NCBI GenBank assembly: GCA_029821735.1 | Contig: JALGSU010000004.1 | Location: forward strand, 124,001 to 188,000 | Direction of reading: 5' to 3' | Origin: Candidatus Zipacnadia bacterium | Lineage (GTDB): Bacteria; Armatimonadota; Zipacnadia; Zipacnadales; UBA5352 | Length of the DNA stretch: 64,000 nt | Shown here: positions 50,257 through 59,233 of the stretch, one piece after another | Layout: every line of letters starts with the position of its first letter | Position numbering within the stretch: the first letter of the stretch is position 1 | Notes under the pieces: model-generated | Database searches by the model: none | Told to the model about the DNA's origin: nothing | Seen by the model: the letters and a program-made list of their open reading frames with translations, nothing else | Position numbers and translations under genes: made by a program

Positions 50257-51458
50257 TGGCGCGCGCTCGACTCCTGCTGGCTATTGTGGCGATCTCCCTG
50301 GCGGCCCCCGTTCTGGCCGCCGCGCCGCCGACGCTGACGGCTGAGGCGGCAATCCTCATAGACCCCGAGACGCGTCAAGTGCTCTACGATCTTCACTCCG
50401 ACCAGCGAATGTACCCGGCGAGTCTGACGAAGATGATGACCGCGCTGCTGGTGGCTGAGAACGCCGACCTGGAGCAGCGAGTCACCATAAGCCCGCGGGC
50501 GGCAGCGGTGGGCGAGAGCACCATGCATCTGGCGGCTGGGGAGCAGTTGCATCTGCGCCACCTCCTGCTGGGCACGATGCTTAACTCGGCTAACGACGCG
50601 GCCACGGCGTGCGCGGAAGTGGTTGATGGCAGCGTCACGGAGTTCGTGGCTCACATGAACCGGCGGGCCGAGGAACTGGAGATGAGCGGCACGCACTTCC
50701 GCAATCCGAGCGGCCTGCATAGCGACGAGCACTACTCGACCGCGCGCGATCTGGCCACGCTCGGGATCCAGGTGATGGGGCGAGCTGAGCTGCGGCCGAT
50801 AGTCCGTATGCAGATAGCAACGGCCCCCTGGGCGGGACATGAGGGCGATCGCACGCTCACCAATCGCAATCGACTTCTCGGACGCTGGCACTATTGCGAC
50901 GGCATCAAGACTGGCTATACGAGGCAGGCTGGTCGCTGCCTGGCGGCGAGTGCTTACATCGAGGGCTGGCGGCTGATTGCTGTCATACTCAAGTCCAAAG
51001 ACGCATGGACGGACGCGCAGAATTTGCTGACGTGGGGTTTTGACAACCATTACAAAGTGGCACTGGTGGCGGCCGACGTGACGCGTGCGACGCTCGCGGT
51101 GCGCGGCGGAGTGGCCGACAATGTTGAGGCCGTGGCCAGCGAGGACGTCATCACGGTGTTGCCCCGAGCGCAGCGTCCCGGAGAACTCGCGCTGGATAAG
51201 CTCACGTGCGATGCCCCGGTCGCGGCAGGCGACACTATTGCTCACGTAAGCGTCACGACGCCCGACGGCGCGATGCGCACGGTGGCCATGAAGGCGGTCA
51301 GCACCGTGCCAGCTTCGCCTTGGGCGATGCTCTGGAGTCATCCGCAAGCCCTTTGGATACTGGCCGCGTTGATATCGGTGTCGGTGGGAGTGTTGATATA
51401 TGCAGCGGCTACAGAAGCTACTCGCGCGCGCCGGCTGGGGCAGTCGCCGGGCGTGTGA
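50253..51458 (+). CDS. D-alanyl-D-alanine carboxypeptidase (PBP5/6 type)
   Basis: The 401-residue enzyme has a signal peptide (LLLAIVAISLAAPVLA). The active-site motifs are SLTK (Ser57, Lys60), SAN (Ser112-Asn114) and KTG (Lys219-Gly221), as in the S11 family. A PBP5 C-terminal beta domain follows, then a C-terminal membrane segment (ALWILAALISVSVGVLIY). It trims the terminal D-Ala from peptidoglycan stem peptides. ATG 50253 overlaps the scpB stop. Its 3' end overlaps rluB by 59 bases in another frame. The scpB-dac-rluB order also appears in Bacillus. Confidence 0.93.
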   Translation: MMARARLLLAIVAISLAAPVLAAAPPTLTAEAAILIDPETRQVLYDLHSDQRMYPASLTKMMTALLVAENADLEQRVTISPRAAAVGESTMHLAAGEQLHLRHLLLGTMLNSANDAATACAEVVDGSVTEFVAHMNRRAEELEMSGTHFRNPSGLHSDEHYSTARDLATLGIQVMGRAELRPIVRMQIATAPWAGHEGDRTLTNRNRLLGRWHYCDGIKTGYTRQAGRCLAASAYIEGWRLIAVILKSKDAWTDAQNLLTWGFDNHYKVALVAADVTRATLAVRGGVADNVEAVASEDVITVLPRAQRPGELALDKLTCDAPVAAGDTIAHVSVTTPDGAMRTVAMKAVSTVPASPWAMLWSHPQALWILAALISVSVGVLIYAAATEATRARRLGQSPGV

Positions 51459-52146
51459 GGAGATCATTACGGCGGGGCGCGTGACCGTCAACGGTGAGAC
51501 GGTTACTCGCATGGGAGCGCGTGCTGCCGAAGAGGACGATATCCGTGTTGATGGCACGCGTATCAAGCTCTTCGTCGGGCACGTGCACCTGATGCTGAAC
51601 AAGCCCCCCGGCTACATCACCACGCGTGTCGACCCTCAGGGCCGGGCAACCGTCATGGACCTGATCCCCGAGGAGTTGCGCATGCGCGTCTTCCCCGTGG
51701 GGCGTCTGGACCTTGATACGACGGGCCTGCTGCTGCTTACCGATGACGGCGAACTCAGCCAGCGGCTCATTCACCCCAGCCATCATGTGATGAAAGAGTA
51801 CGTGGTGGACGTGGATGGTACGCCGAGTGAGGGCAAGCTGCACAGCATGCGGCACGGGCTGAAGCTCGAAGATGGTTTCACGCAGCCCTGTGAGGTGACG
51901 CTGCTCGACATCGGTCAGGGCGAGAGCCGACTGCGGGTGATCATCGGCGAGGGGCGCAACAGGCAGGTGCGGCGAATGTTCGAGATGCTCGAGCATCCCG
52001 TGCGGCGGCTCAAGCGAGTGGCGATGGGCCCGCTGCGACTGGGCGAGCTGACACTGGGCGAGGCCCGCGAGCTGAGCGAGGCGCAGCTCATGGCGTTGCG
52101 CGAAGCTGTGAATCTTCCTCTCGCAGACGAGACCCCCGATGACTGA
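51400..52146 (+). CDS. rRNA pseudouridine synthase, RluB/RsuA family
   Basis: The 248-residue protein has an N-terminal S4 RNA-binding domain (QRLQKLLARAGWGSRRACEE, to about residue 60). The catalytic GRLDLDTTGLLLLT motif contains Asp104. NKPPGYITT and GRNRQVRRMFE are further hallmarks. It isomerises uridine in rRNA, probably 23S helix 90, by analogy with RluB. The start is fixed by the S4 opening and lies inside the last 59 bases of the carboxypeptidase gene, with GGGAG upstream. The second tRNA nucleotidyltransferase gene overlaps its last 8 bases. Confidence 0.92.
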   Translation: MQRLQKLLARAGWGSRRACEEIITAGRVTVNGETVTRMGARAAEEDDIRVDGTRIKLFVGHVHLMLNKPPGYITTRVDPQGRATVMDLIPEELRMRVFPVGRLDLDTTGLLLLTDDGELSQRLIHPSHHVMKEYVVDVDGTPSEGKLHSMRHGLKLEDGFTQPCEVTLLDIGQGESRLRVIIGEGRNRQVRRMFEMLEHPVRRLKRVAMGPLRLGELTLGEARELSEAQLMALREAVNLPLADETPDD

Positions 52147-53623
52147 CGAGACTGGGCGCCTGGCGCGAGAGATCGCTCGGGCGTGGCTCAGCGATGATAC
52201 GCGCCGCGGCCTGTCGGCCTTCGCGCGCGAGTTGGCCCGACCTTTGTATCTGGTGGGTGGGGCCGTGCGCGACCTCGCGCTCGGGCGAGAGGTGGGCGAC
52301 TGGGATCTTGCGGGTGCAGGCGCAACGGAACTGGCGCGCGTGTGGGCTGACGATAATGATCTGCACACCGTGACGCTACATGAAGACTTGCCCACAGTGC
52401 GGGTGATCACTCAGCCTGGCGAACCCAACGGCTTCCTCGACTTCGCCGACCTGCGCGCTCCCACGATCGAGGACGACCTGCGCGCACGTGACTTCACCAT
52501 CAACGCTCTCGCCTGGGATGTTCGTGGCGCGGAGCAGGTTATTGACCCGACGGAGGGTCTGGCGGACCTGCGTGGAGGGCTCGTGCGCACGCCGGCGCTC
52601 ACCTGTCTGCAGGACGATCCGCTGCGCACGCTGCGGGCTTTTCGCATCGCCGCTGAACTGGGTTTTGCGCTGGAGGCGGACACCGCACGCTGGGCGACCG
52701 ACTGCGGCGCCCGGATTGCTGAGATGGCGGGCGAGCGTATAGGCCAGGAGATGCTCAAGCTGTTCGCCGCCGATCACGCCGCCGACGCAATCCAGCTGGC
52801 CGCCGATCTAGGCGCGCTGAAGCACTTCATACCACCTATGGCCGCGATGCCCGGCGTCACTCAGGGCGGCCACCATCATTTGGACGTGATGGGGCACACG
52901 CTCCTGGTGTTGCACGAGGTGGAACGCACGCTCAATGCCCCGGATGACGTCTTCCCGAAGTCTGCTGAGGCCATCCGCCACTCGCTGGCCGACCCCCGGC
53001 GCCGGGCCGCTGTGCGCATGGCCGCGCTCCTGCACGACATTGGTAAACCGCGATGCCGCACGAAGGACGAACTGGGGCGCATCTGGTTCATCGGCCATGA
53101 GGAGGAGGGTGCGATCATCTTCTCGCGGCTGGCGAAGCGCTGGGCGTTGCCGGGCGAGGTGCGGCGCGAAGTCTCCGCGATCATCAAGTTGCATCTGCGT
53201 CCTCTGCCACTTATCAACGAAACGCTCACGAAGATGGCCGAGGGACTCCCAGAGGTGAGAGCCCTGACGCTGTCGGCGATCAACCGGCTACTGCGCGACG
53301 CCGAGCCTGCTGGCATTGGCCTGATGGTTCTCGCCGCCGCGGACCGGTCGGCGTGTCGAGGTAGGGCAGGGGAGTTCGAGGATCGCCGTCGGACGATCGC
53401 GATGCTGGACTCGATGCTGGCGCGGCACCTGGCCTGGGCTGCGGAGCAGCGCGACCTGCCGCGGCTGGTGACGGGCTATGATCTCATGCGCGAGTTTGAC
53501 CTGCAGCCGGGCACGCGCATCGGCGAGCTGCTTGACGCGATCGCGGATGGCCAGGAGGCCGGCCGGGTGCGCACGCGAGAGCAGGCGCTTGAAGTGGCGC
53601 GACGGGCGCTGGCCGACAGCTGA
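52139..53623 (+). CDS. Class II tRNA nucleotidyltransferase with HD domain (second copy)
   Basis: The 494-residue protein has the family head motif LVGGAVRDLALG (residues 38-49) and the catalytic DWD pair (Asp54, Asp56). ARDFTINALAW and DDPLRTLRAFRI follow in the neck. An HD phosphohydrolase domain follows (LLHDIGKPRC near residue 300), as in CCA-adding and CC-adding enzymes. The C-terminus has VTGYDLMREFDLQPGTRIGE. It acts on tRNA 3' ends; whether it adds CCA, CC or A alone cannot be read from sequence. Its ATG overlaps the rluB stop. It is the last gene of the run. Confidence 0.87.
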   Translation: MTDETGRLAREIARAWLSDDTRRGLSAFARELARPLYLVGGAVRDLALGREVGDWDLAGAGATELARVWADDNDLHTVTLHEDLPTVRVITQPGEPNGFLDFADLRAPTIEDDLRARDFTINALAWDVRGAEQVIDPTEGLADLRGGLVRTPALTCLQDDPLRTLRAFRIAAELGFALEADTARWATDCGARIAEMAGERIGQEMLKLFAADHAADAIQLAADLGALKHFIPPMAAMPGVTQGGHHHLDVMGHTLLVLHEVERTLNAPDDVFPKSAEAIRHSLADPRRRAAVRMAALLHDIGKPRCRTKDELGRIWFIGHEEEGAIIFSRLAKRWALPGEVRREVSAIIKLHLRPLPLINETLTKMAEGLPEVRALTLSAINRLLRDAEPAGIGLMVLAAADRSACRGRAGEFEDRRRTIAMLDSMLARHLAWAAEQRDLPRLVTGYDLMREFDLQPGTRIGELLDAIADGQEAGRVRTREQALEVARRALADS

Positions 53624-53649
53624 CAGGTGCGCAGACCCCAGAACGCGAA

Positions 53650-53676
53650 GAGGGCGAGGCCATTGGCCTCGCCCTC
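53650..53676. terminator. Hairpin between convergent genes
   Basis: GAGGGCGAGGCC and GGCCTCGCCCTC form a 12-bp perfect stem with a 3-base loop. It lies between the tRNA nucleotidyltransferase stop (53623) and the stop of the activase fusion (53701). No T-run follows. Confidence 0.65.
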
Positions 53677-53700
53677 GCTGTGTCTCGTGGATCGCCGCCC

Positions 53701-56700
53701 TCAGTGGCCGGCGGCCGCCTCGACGTTCACCGGACCATTGCGCTTCATGAACTCCGTGGCCTGGTAGATGAAGGCCTCAAGCCGCGTCTGATCGGTGGCC
53801 TGCTCGTTGCCGTCGTAGACCATGTTCAGGAACGGGAAGTCGCCGTGCTCGGTGCGCACGCGTTTGTGGATGGCGTTGGAGATTGTGCCGGGCATGCAGG
53901 TGAACGGCATGACACTGACCACGCCGTGCAGGCCCTTGCGGATGAAGTCCATCGTCTTGCCGATGGTCATGATGGCCTCGCCCTCGAACGAACAGTCCAC
54001 GTATGGCGCGGCCATATCCAGCACCTCGCTTGTGGGCGGCTCGTAGGCGTTGCGCAGGTAACCCGCGAAGGGCCGGGTCAGCATGTGCTCGTCGCGGGTC
54101 ATGACCTTATCTTCCGCCGCGTTCTTCACGCGCAGGAGCAGGTCACCATCGAGCTTCGCACGCATGTCGCGGCGGAAGTTCCGGTAGAGGAACCACTCAA
54201 AAACCGGAGCGGTCCATACCTCCGCGCCCAACGCCTCGAGCTTGCGGATGACGTTCTGATTGCTGTAATCGTGCGCGCGCACGTAGAACTCGCCGCCGAG
54301 GCCGACGACGGGTCTCATTTCGGAGCGATCGACGGCGACTGTCTCAAAGCGCGCCCGGGCACGTTCGATGGCCCCAACGAGGTCGCCCTTCTTCTCCAGT
54401 TCTTCCATCAGGTCGCGGACGCTCTCTTTGTAGACCGCGTCGGTGCTGCCGGGCTCGACCTCATAGGGCCGGGTCTCGAAGAGTGCCTTCTGCAGCACGT
54501 CGACTCCAACCATGCCCTTCCAGGTCAGATGCAGGAAGTCGCGCCCGACCAGGCCGAGGTCATTGAAGAAGTTCGCGCCCTGGTGCGGCGCGTAGATCGG
54601 CACGTCCGGGTAGCCGATATCATCCAGCACCATGCGCTGCAAGGTATTGTATTGCCCGAAGCGGCACGGCCCACCGGACCCGCCCATGAAGAACGCATAC
54701 TTGTCGCGATCGAAATCCTCGCGCATGGTGAACTTGACCATGTCGCCGGTCGTGACGATCGCCGGGAAGCACTCTTTGCCCGAGGTGTAGCGGCGGCCGA
54801 GCATCAGGGTCTCTTCGTCGGCCTCTGGCAGAACCTCCGCAGGCATGCCAGAGGCGATGAAGGCCGACGCGATGGCTTGGGCATGGTCACTCATGCTCGG
54901 GATCAGCATCGTGCGGGTGCTGTCCTCGTCGATGCTGAGCGGTCGCAGGTATCGGCCCGCCTCGAAGCTGCGTCCTCGCGTGGCTTCGAGCGAATCCAGG
55001 AATGCCTCGCAACGCGTCACCATGCCTGCGTCCGCGGAGTGCTCGTCCACCTCGATGATGAGGGTGGGCTTGGCGCCGATGCGTTCGCGGAAGAAGTGCA
55101 TGATGAACGAGTCAGGTCCGCAGCCGAAGTTGGTCAGGTAGAGTGGGAAAAGCCGCTCGTCCTCGGCGATGATCTCGGCGGCGGACATGATCTTTTGCCC
55201 GTAGCGCCAGTACATGTTGAACCAGTCGGTGGGCAGCTCGGCAGCGTCCAGATCCAGGAAGTCCATCGGGATCGCCAGCATGCCCATCTTGCGCAGCTTC
55301 TGCGGTATCTGCAGGTTGGCGCCCGGGTCACAGCCGTTGTAGGTGCGGCTGACCACAACGATCGCGCGCTCGTCAGCGCCGAGCGCTTCGAGCACCTCAC
55401 GGCCGCGCTCCTTGATGCCGTCCTGGAACTTGTCCAGTGCCTCCTGAGCCTTGCGCAAAGCCGCGCGCGCTTCACGGGGGCTCTTGCCCAGCGCCTTGGT
55501 GACTTCGCTCATGGCTTCGACGCGGTGCTTCTCACCCTTCGCCAGGTAGATCACCGGGGCCAGGACCGGGACGTCGTAGTCGTCGTAGTTGACCGCTGAG
55601 CGGGTGTGGTATGGCGTGCTCTGCACGTATGGGCAGACGAAGCTGTCGGTCATTCGCTCGTCCGGGCAATGCAGGTTGATCACGCTGGGCATGAAGATAT
55701 AGTCGATCTCCTTGTTCTCAAGCAGATCGAGAGTGTGCCCCAGAAAGACCTTGGTCGGGAAGCAGGTCTCGGCCACCGAGCGCTCCGCGCCCTGGTGGAC
55801 GATGCTCTTGTTGGTCGGTGCCGAGAGGACGACCTCGCAGCCAAGCTCGCTGAAGAACGCTTCCCAGAAGGGGAACAGTTCGAAGTGCAGCAGCGCGCGC
55901 GGGAAGCCGACGCGCGGTGCGCCTTCGGGCAACTCGCCCTCCAACTCATACGCACCGTGCAGCATCTTCTCGCGCTCGCGGAACAGGTCCGGGATGTGCG
56001 AGTAGTCGTCGCCGCTGTCGCGCACGTCATACTTGCCGCAGCGGTCACCGTAGAAGAGCGGCTCCTCGCCCGCGATGATGACCTTGTTGATCTCGCAGTT
56101 ATTCGGGCAGTCGGTGCACTCGAAGGTCTCGATCTTGTATTCGACCTCGCTCAGATCGAAGCCCTTGAAGATGCTACCGTTGCCCTCATCCTGCTCGTGG
56201 GCGATGATCGCGCAACCGAGCGCTCCCGTGTTCTCGTTGTGCGGCGGAACCGTGATGCGCTTGCCGGTGACTATCTCGAAGGCGGCGACGGTGGCGCGGT
56301 TGAAGGCGGTGCCGCCCTGGAAGAAGATGTTGTCTCCCACGCGCCGGTCTTCGACAACGCGGTTGAGGTAGTTGTAGACGATCGAGTAGGCCAGCCCGGC
56401 CACGAGGTCGGGGGTCTCCACACCAGCCTGCTGATGCTTGAGCAGTTCTGACTCCATGAAGACGGTGCAGCGTTCGCCCATGTCCGCCGGAGCAGTCGAG
56501 GCCAGCGCGAGTTCGGCGAACTCCTCTTTGATGGAGATACCCAGCTTCTCCGCCTGCTCTTCGAGGAACGAGCCAGTGCCCGCAGCGCAGACTTTGTTCA
56601 TAGTGAAGTCGACGACCACGCCGCTGTCGATGCTGATGTACTTCGAGTCCTGGCCGCCGATCTCGAAGATGGTGTCAACGGTCGGGTCGAGGTGGATGGC

Positions 56701-57936
56701 GCCTGTTGCCTGGGCGGTAATCTCGTTCTTGACGGCGTCGGCGCCAACGAAGTCGGCGATCAGATAGCGACCCGAGCCGGTGGTGCAGACGCCGCGCACG
56801 TCGACGATGTCGCCGATGGCGTCGCCGCACAGCCTCAGGCCTTGCTGCACCGCAGCGATCGGTCGGCTGGAGGTCATCAGGTACTCTTTGTGCAGGACGC
56901 GGCCCTCTGCGTCCATGAGCACGAGGCAGGTGCTGATCGAGCCCACGTCAATGCCCAGATAGGCGGGTACAGTCTCACCGGGCTGAAGCTCGGGTTTGTA
57001 GATTCCGGACTCATGTACGACTGACTTCTGAGGTACCAGCGGTGCCAAGCGGGCCCGGCGGGCCTCGTCGGTGACGTGGCCCTCGAGTTCGCTGATGCGA
57101 TCGAGTGTGGGCTCAGGGAGACCGTCGCGCATGCCGCGCATGGCCGCGCCCACCGCTCCCATGCAGCCAAAGTGCTCGGGGATGACGAGTTCGTCGCCAT
57201 CGAGTTCGTATATCTCTTGGATCGCGCGAATGATCGCAGGGTTCGCCGCCACGCCGCCCTGGAAGGAGACGGGAGCCAGCAGGTCTTTGGCGGATCCCAC
57301 CGTGGACTTGAAGTTGCGCACCAGCGCATAGCACAGGCCGGCGATGATATCCTCGACCGGTGTTGCGAGCTGCTGCAGGTGGATCATGTCGGACTTGGCG
57401 AACACGGAGCAGCGACCGGCGACTCGCGGTGGGTGCTCGGAACCAAGCGCCATCTGGCCGAAGTCCTCGATGGACAGTTTCATGCGGTTGGCCTGTTGGT
57501 CGAGGAATGAGCCTGTGCCGGCTGCGCACATGGCGTTCATTGCGAAGTCCGCGACTTCGGCCTCCGCGCCATCGCTCTCCCGCTCGCGCAGAAAGATCAG
57601 CTTGGAGTCCTCGCCGCCGATCTCGATGATCGTGCGCACTTCGGGGTGCAGCGCTCCGGTGGCGGTGGCCTGTGAGACCACCTCATTGACGAAGCCTGCG
57701 TTGACCCTCCCAGCCACGAGGCGCCCGGCGTTGCCGGTGGCTGCAACCCCGACGATGTTGTCGGCGCCGAACTTCTCGACGGTCTCGCGCAGCGCCTGGC
57801 CAGCCACGAGAATCGGCCTGCCGCCGTGACGGGTGTACTTCGCGTCCACTATTGCGCCCGTGCTGTCGAGCACGGCCACATCAACACTGACTGAACCAAC
57901 GTCGACTCCCAGGTAGTACTTCCCGGCCTCAGACAT
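53701..57936 (-). CDS. Giant 2-hydroxyacyl-CoA dehydratase activase fusion (two ASKHA domains plus dehydratase-like region)
   Basis: The 1411-residue protein has two BcrA/BadF/HgdC-type ATPase domains (about residues 5-310 and 325-590). Each has a LGVDVGS/LGIDVGS opening and the CAAGTGSF cysteine motif (Cys137 and a second near 450) that normally coordinates a shared [4Fe-4S] cluster. A cysteine cluster CTDCPNNCE follows near residue 606. The remaining 800 residues resemble the DUF2229 and HgdB-like dehydratase-related region, ending with MPFTCMPGTISNAI. Related giants occur in many anaerobes without a proven role; radical dehydration or ATP-driven electron transfer is inferred. Confidence 0.85.
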   Translation of the reverse strand: MSEAGKYYLGVDVGSVSVDVAVLDSTGAIVDAKYTRHGGRPILVAGQALRETVEKFGADNIVGVAATGNAGRLVAGRVNAGFVNEVVSQATATGALHPEVRTIIEIGGEDSKLIFLRERESDGAEAEVADFAMNAMCAAGTGSFLDQQANRMKLSIEDFGQMALGSEHPPRVAGRCSVFAKSDMIHLQQLATPVEDIIAGLCYALVRNFKSTVGSAKDLLAPVSFQGGVAANPAIIRAIQEIYELDGDELVIPEHFGCMGAVGAAMRGMRDGLPEPTLDRISELEGHVTDEARRARLAPLVPQKSVVHESGIYKPELQPGETVPAYLGIDVGSISTCLVLMDAEGRVLHKEYLMTSSRPIAAVQQGLRLCGDAIGDIVDVRGVCTTGSGRYLIADFVGADAVKNEITAQATGAIHLDPTVDTIFEIGGQDSKYISIDSGVVVDFTMNKVCAAGTGSFLEEQAEKLGISIKEEFAELALASTAPADMGERCTVFMESELLKHQQAGVETPDLVAGLAYSIVYNYLNRVVEDRRVGDNIFFQGGTAFNRATVAAFEIVTGKRITVPPHNENTGALGCAIIAHEQDEGNGSIFKGFDLSEVEYKIETFECTDCPNNCEINKVIIAGEEPLFYGDRCGKYDVRDSGDDYSHIPDLFREREKMLHGAYELEGELPEGAPRVGFPRALLHFELFPFWEAFFSELGCEVVLSAPTNKSIVHQGAERSVAETCFPTKVFLGHTLDLLENKEIDYIFMPSVINLHCPDERMTDSFVCPYVQSTPYHTRSAVNYDDYDVPVLAPVIYLAKGEKHRVEAMSEVTKALGKSPREARAALRKAQEALDKFQDGIKERGREVLEALGADERAIVVVSRTYNGCDPGANLQIPQKLRKMGMLAIPMDFLDLDAAELPTDWFNMYWRYGQKIMSAAEIIAEDERLFPLYLTNFGCGPDSFIMHFFRERIGAKPTLIIEVDEHSADAGMVTRCEAFLDSLEATRGRSFEAGRYLRPLSIDEDSTRTMLIPSMSDHAQAIASAFIASGMPAEVLPEADEETLMLGRRYTSGKECFPAIVTTGDMVKFTMREDFDRDKYAFFMGGSGGPCRFGQYNTLQRMVLDDIGYPDVPIYAPHQGANFFNDLGLVGRDFLHLTWKGMVGVDVLQKALFETRPYEVEPGSTDAVYKESVRDLMEELEKKGDLVGAIERARARFETVAVDRSEMRPVVGLGGEFYVRAHDYSNQNVIRKLEALGAEVWTAPVFEWFLYRNFRRDMRAKLDGDLLLRVKNAAEDKVMTRDEHMLTRPFAGYLRNAYEPPTSEVLDMAAPYVDCSFEGEAIMTIGKTMDFIRKGLHGVVSVMPFTCMPGTISNAIHKRVRTEHGDFPFLNMVYDGNEQATDQTRLEAFIYQATEFMKRNGPVNVEAAAGH

Positions 57937-58305
57937 GCGTACAGAACCTCTCTGTCACGCGCCCCTGTAGAGCCCAGATCCCACGCTACCACCTGCTCGG
58001 GCGCAGTTAACGGACGTGCCACGACACGTAGTCCGCCCCATCAGCCATATATTGTCGGGCTTTCCGTGCTTTTGCCGAAGAACGCGCTCTCCCCGCCCCT
58101 TGCGGTCCCACGAACAACTGAGGAAGGCACGCAACACCAACGAGCGACGCCCCATCTCGGGGCCCCGCCGCGAGGTCGAATTATACATCAAATCCGAGGG
58201 GCTTTGCAACGTGACTTCTGGCGGACCGGTTCGGGAGGGAGGAGGGCAGACTGGCTCCGTGGAAGAGGGCCCTCGATGTGCAGGGACGACACAGGGAGGA
58301 CCACC
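57937..58305. other. Divergent intergenic region with a promoter
   Basis: These 369 bases hold no supported gene. On the minus strand, TTGCAA (58204-58209) lies 18 bases from a perfect TATAAT (58180-58185). That would give the activase gene a leader of about 235 bases. The plus strand has a GGGAGG ribosome binding site at 58294-58299 for the isomerase. A GC-rich CTCGGGGCCCCG segment at 58156-58167 could fold. Confidence 0.45.
58180..58209 (-). promoter_or_regulatory. Promoter of the activase fusion gene
   Basis: TTGCAA (58204-58209) and TATAAT (58180-58185) are 18 bases apart on the minus strand. The predicted transcript start is near 58173, leaving an untranslated leader of roughly 235 bases before the ATG at 57936. 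Confidence 0.5.
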
Positions 58306-59148
58306 ATGGCTCTGAAGATTTCACTCTATACGCTCCTGGCCAACAAAGTCTCACTGGACGAGGCCATCACGCTCACTGCCAACGCGGGGTTCGACGGCAT
58401 CGACATTCGCCAGCGTGATGACGGGGTACACATCATGCCGGACATTTCCGACGCCGATGCCGCGGCCATTCGCACCAAGGTCGAGGACGCTGGTCTCGAA
58501 GTGTCCGGGCTGACCACCTACTGGGAGATCGGCAAAGTCGACCGCGATGCTGCGCGCGTCGAGTTCGACGCCCTCAAGCGCTCGATGCACACGGCCAACG
58601 TTTTGGGCGCGGGTTTCGTGCGCGTCTCCTCTGGCGACTACGACAAAGCCTACTCGTACGAGGTGTGCCGTGCGGCCTTCCGCGAGCAGATGACAGCGGC
58701 GGCTGCGCTCGGTGCCGAGATGGGCATCGTCATCACGCCCGAGCAGCACGGCGGGCGCTACATCGCCAGCGCGGGCCAGTGCCTGGACATGTGCCGCGGG
58801 CTCGAGCACCCGAATCTCGGGATCGTCTTCGACCCGGGCAACGCGGTGAGCGAGGGCTTCGAGCGCCCCTGGGTGCAGGTGCGCATGCTCGGCTCATGGA
58901 TCAGGAACGTGCACGTCAAGAACCGCATGACGAGCGAGGGCGAAGCGGGGGTCAACGAACGTCTGCCCGGAGGCAACTGCAAGGCGGATGCGGGCGTGCT
59001 TGACTGGGACATGATCGCCGATGAGTTGGCGGCCGTCGGCTACGACGGCTACCTGACCTGCGAGGACTTCGCGGAGTTCGATTCGCTGGAGGAGAAGTTC
59101 GCGTGGAACGTCGAGTTCCTGCGCGGGCTCGCGAGCAAGTTCGGGTAA
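58306..59148 (+). CDS. Sugar phosphate isomerase/epimerase-family protein (xylose-isomerase-like TIM barrel)
   Basis: The 280-residue protein has the AP-endonuclease-2/xylose-isomerase-like barrel: SLYTLLANKVSLDEAI, GFDGIDIRQRD, IVITPEQHGGR, NLGIVFDPGNA, IRNVHVKNRM and YLTCEDFAEFDS. The Glu, Asp and His residues in the last four motifs are the usual metal ligands. Family members isomerise or epimerise sugars or inositol derivatives. No signal peptide is visible. ATG 58306 has GGGAGG six bases upstream; the frame is open far upstream but that region shows no protein features. A strong palindrome follows at 59172. Confidence 0.8.
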   Translation: MALKISLYTLLANKVSLDEAITLTANAGFDGIDIRQRDDGVHIMPDISDADAAAIRTKVEDAGLEVSGLTTYWEIGKVDRDAARVEFDALKRSMHTANVLGAGFVRVSSGDYDKAYSYEVCRAAFREQMTAAAALGAEMGIVITPEQHGGRYIASAGQCLDMCRGLEHPNLGIVFDPGNAVSEGFERPWVQVRMLGSWIRNVHVKNRMTSEGEAGVNERLPGGNCKADAGVLDWDMIADELAAVGYDGYLTCEDFAEFDSLEEKFAWNVEFLRGLASKFG

Positions 59149-59171
59149 CGGCGTTTGCAGGCCAGCAGTAA

Positions 59172-59203
59172 ACGGGGGCCGAGCGATATCGCTCGGCCCC
59201 CGT
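59172..59203. terminator. 32-bp perfect palindrome between convergent genes
   Basis: ACGGGGGCCGAGCGAT and its exact complement are contiguous, so the whole 32 bases are self-complementary around GCGATATCGC. It lies 24 bases after the isomerase stop and 31 bases before the flavin reductase stop. GTGTGTGT follows rather than a T-run, so a bidirectional terminator is likely. Confidence 0.75.
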
Positions 59204-59233
59204 GTGTGTGTCAGGCGTCAATCGCGCCGCGGC

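Noticed and set aside
53680-55599. 639-residue plus-strand reading frame antisense to the activase fusion
   Set aside because: It lies inside the well-supported minus-strand gene, has no recognisable motif and is explained by high GC at third positions.
57955-58209. Possible 84-residue minus-strand gene upstream of the activase
   Set aside because: It contains the -10 and -35 boxes of the candidate promoter, has no ribosome binding site and its residues show no protein-like pattern.
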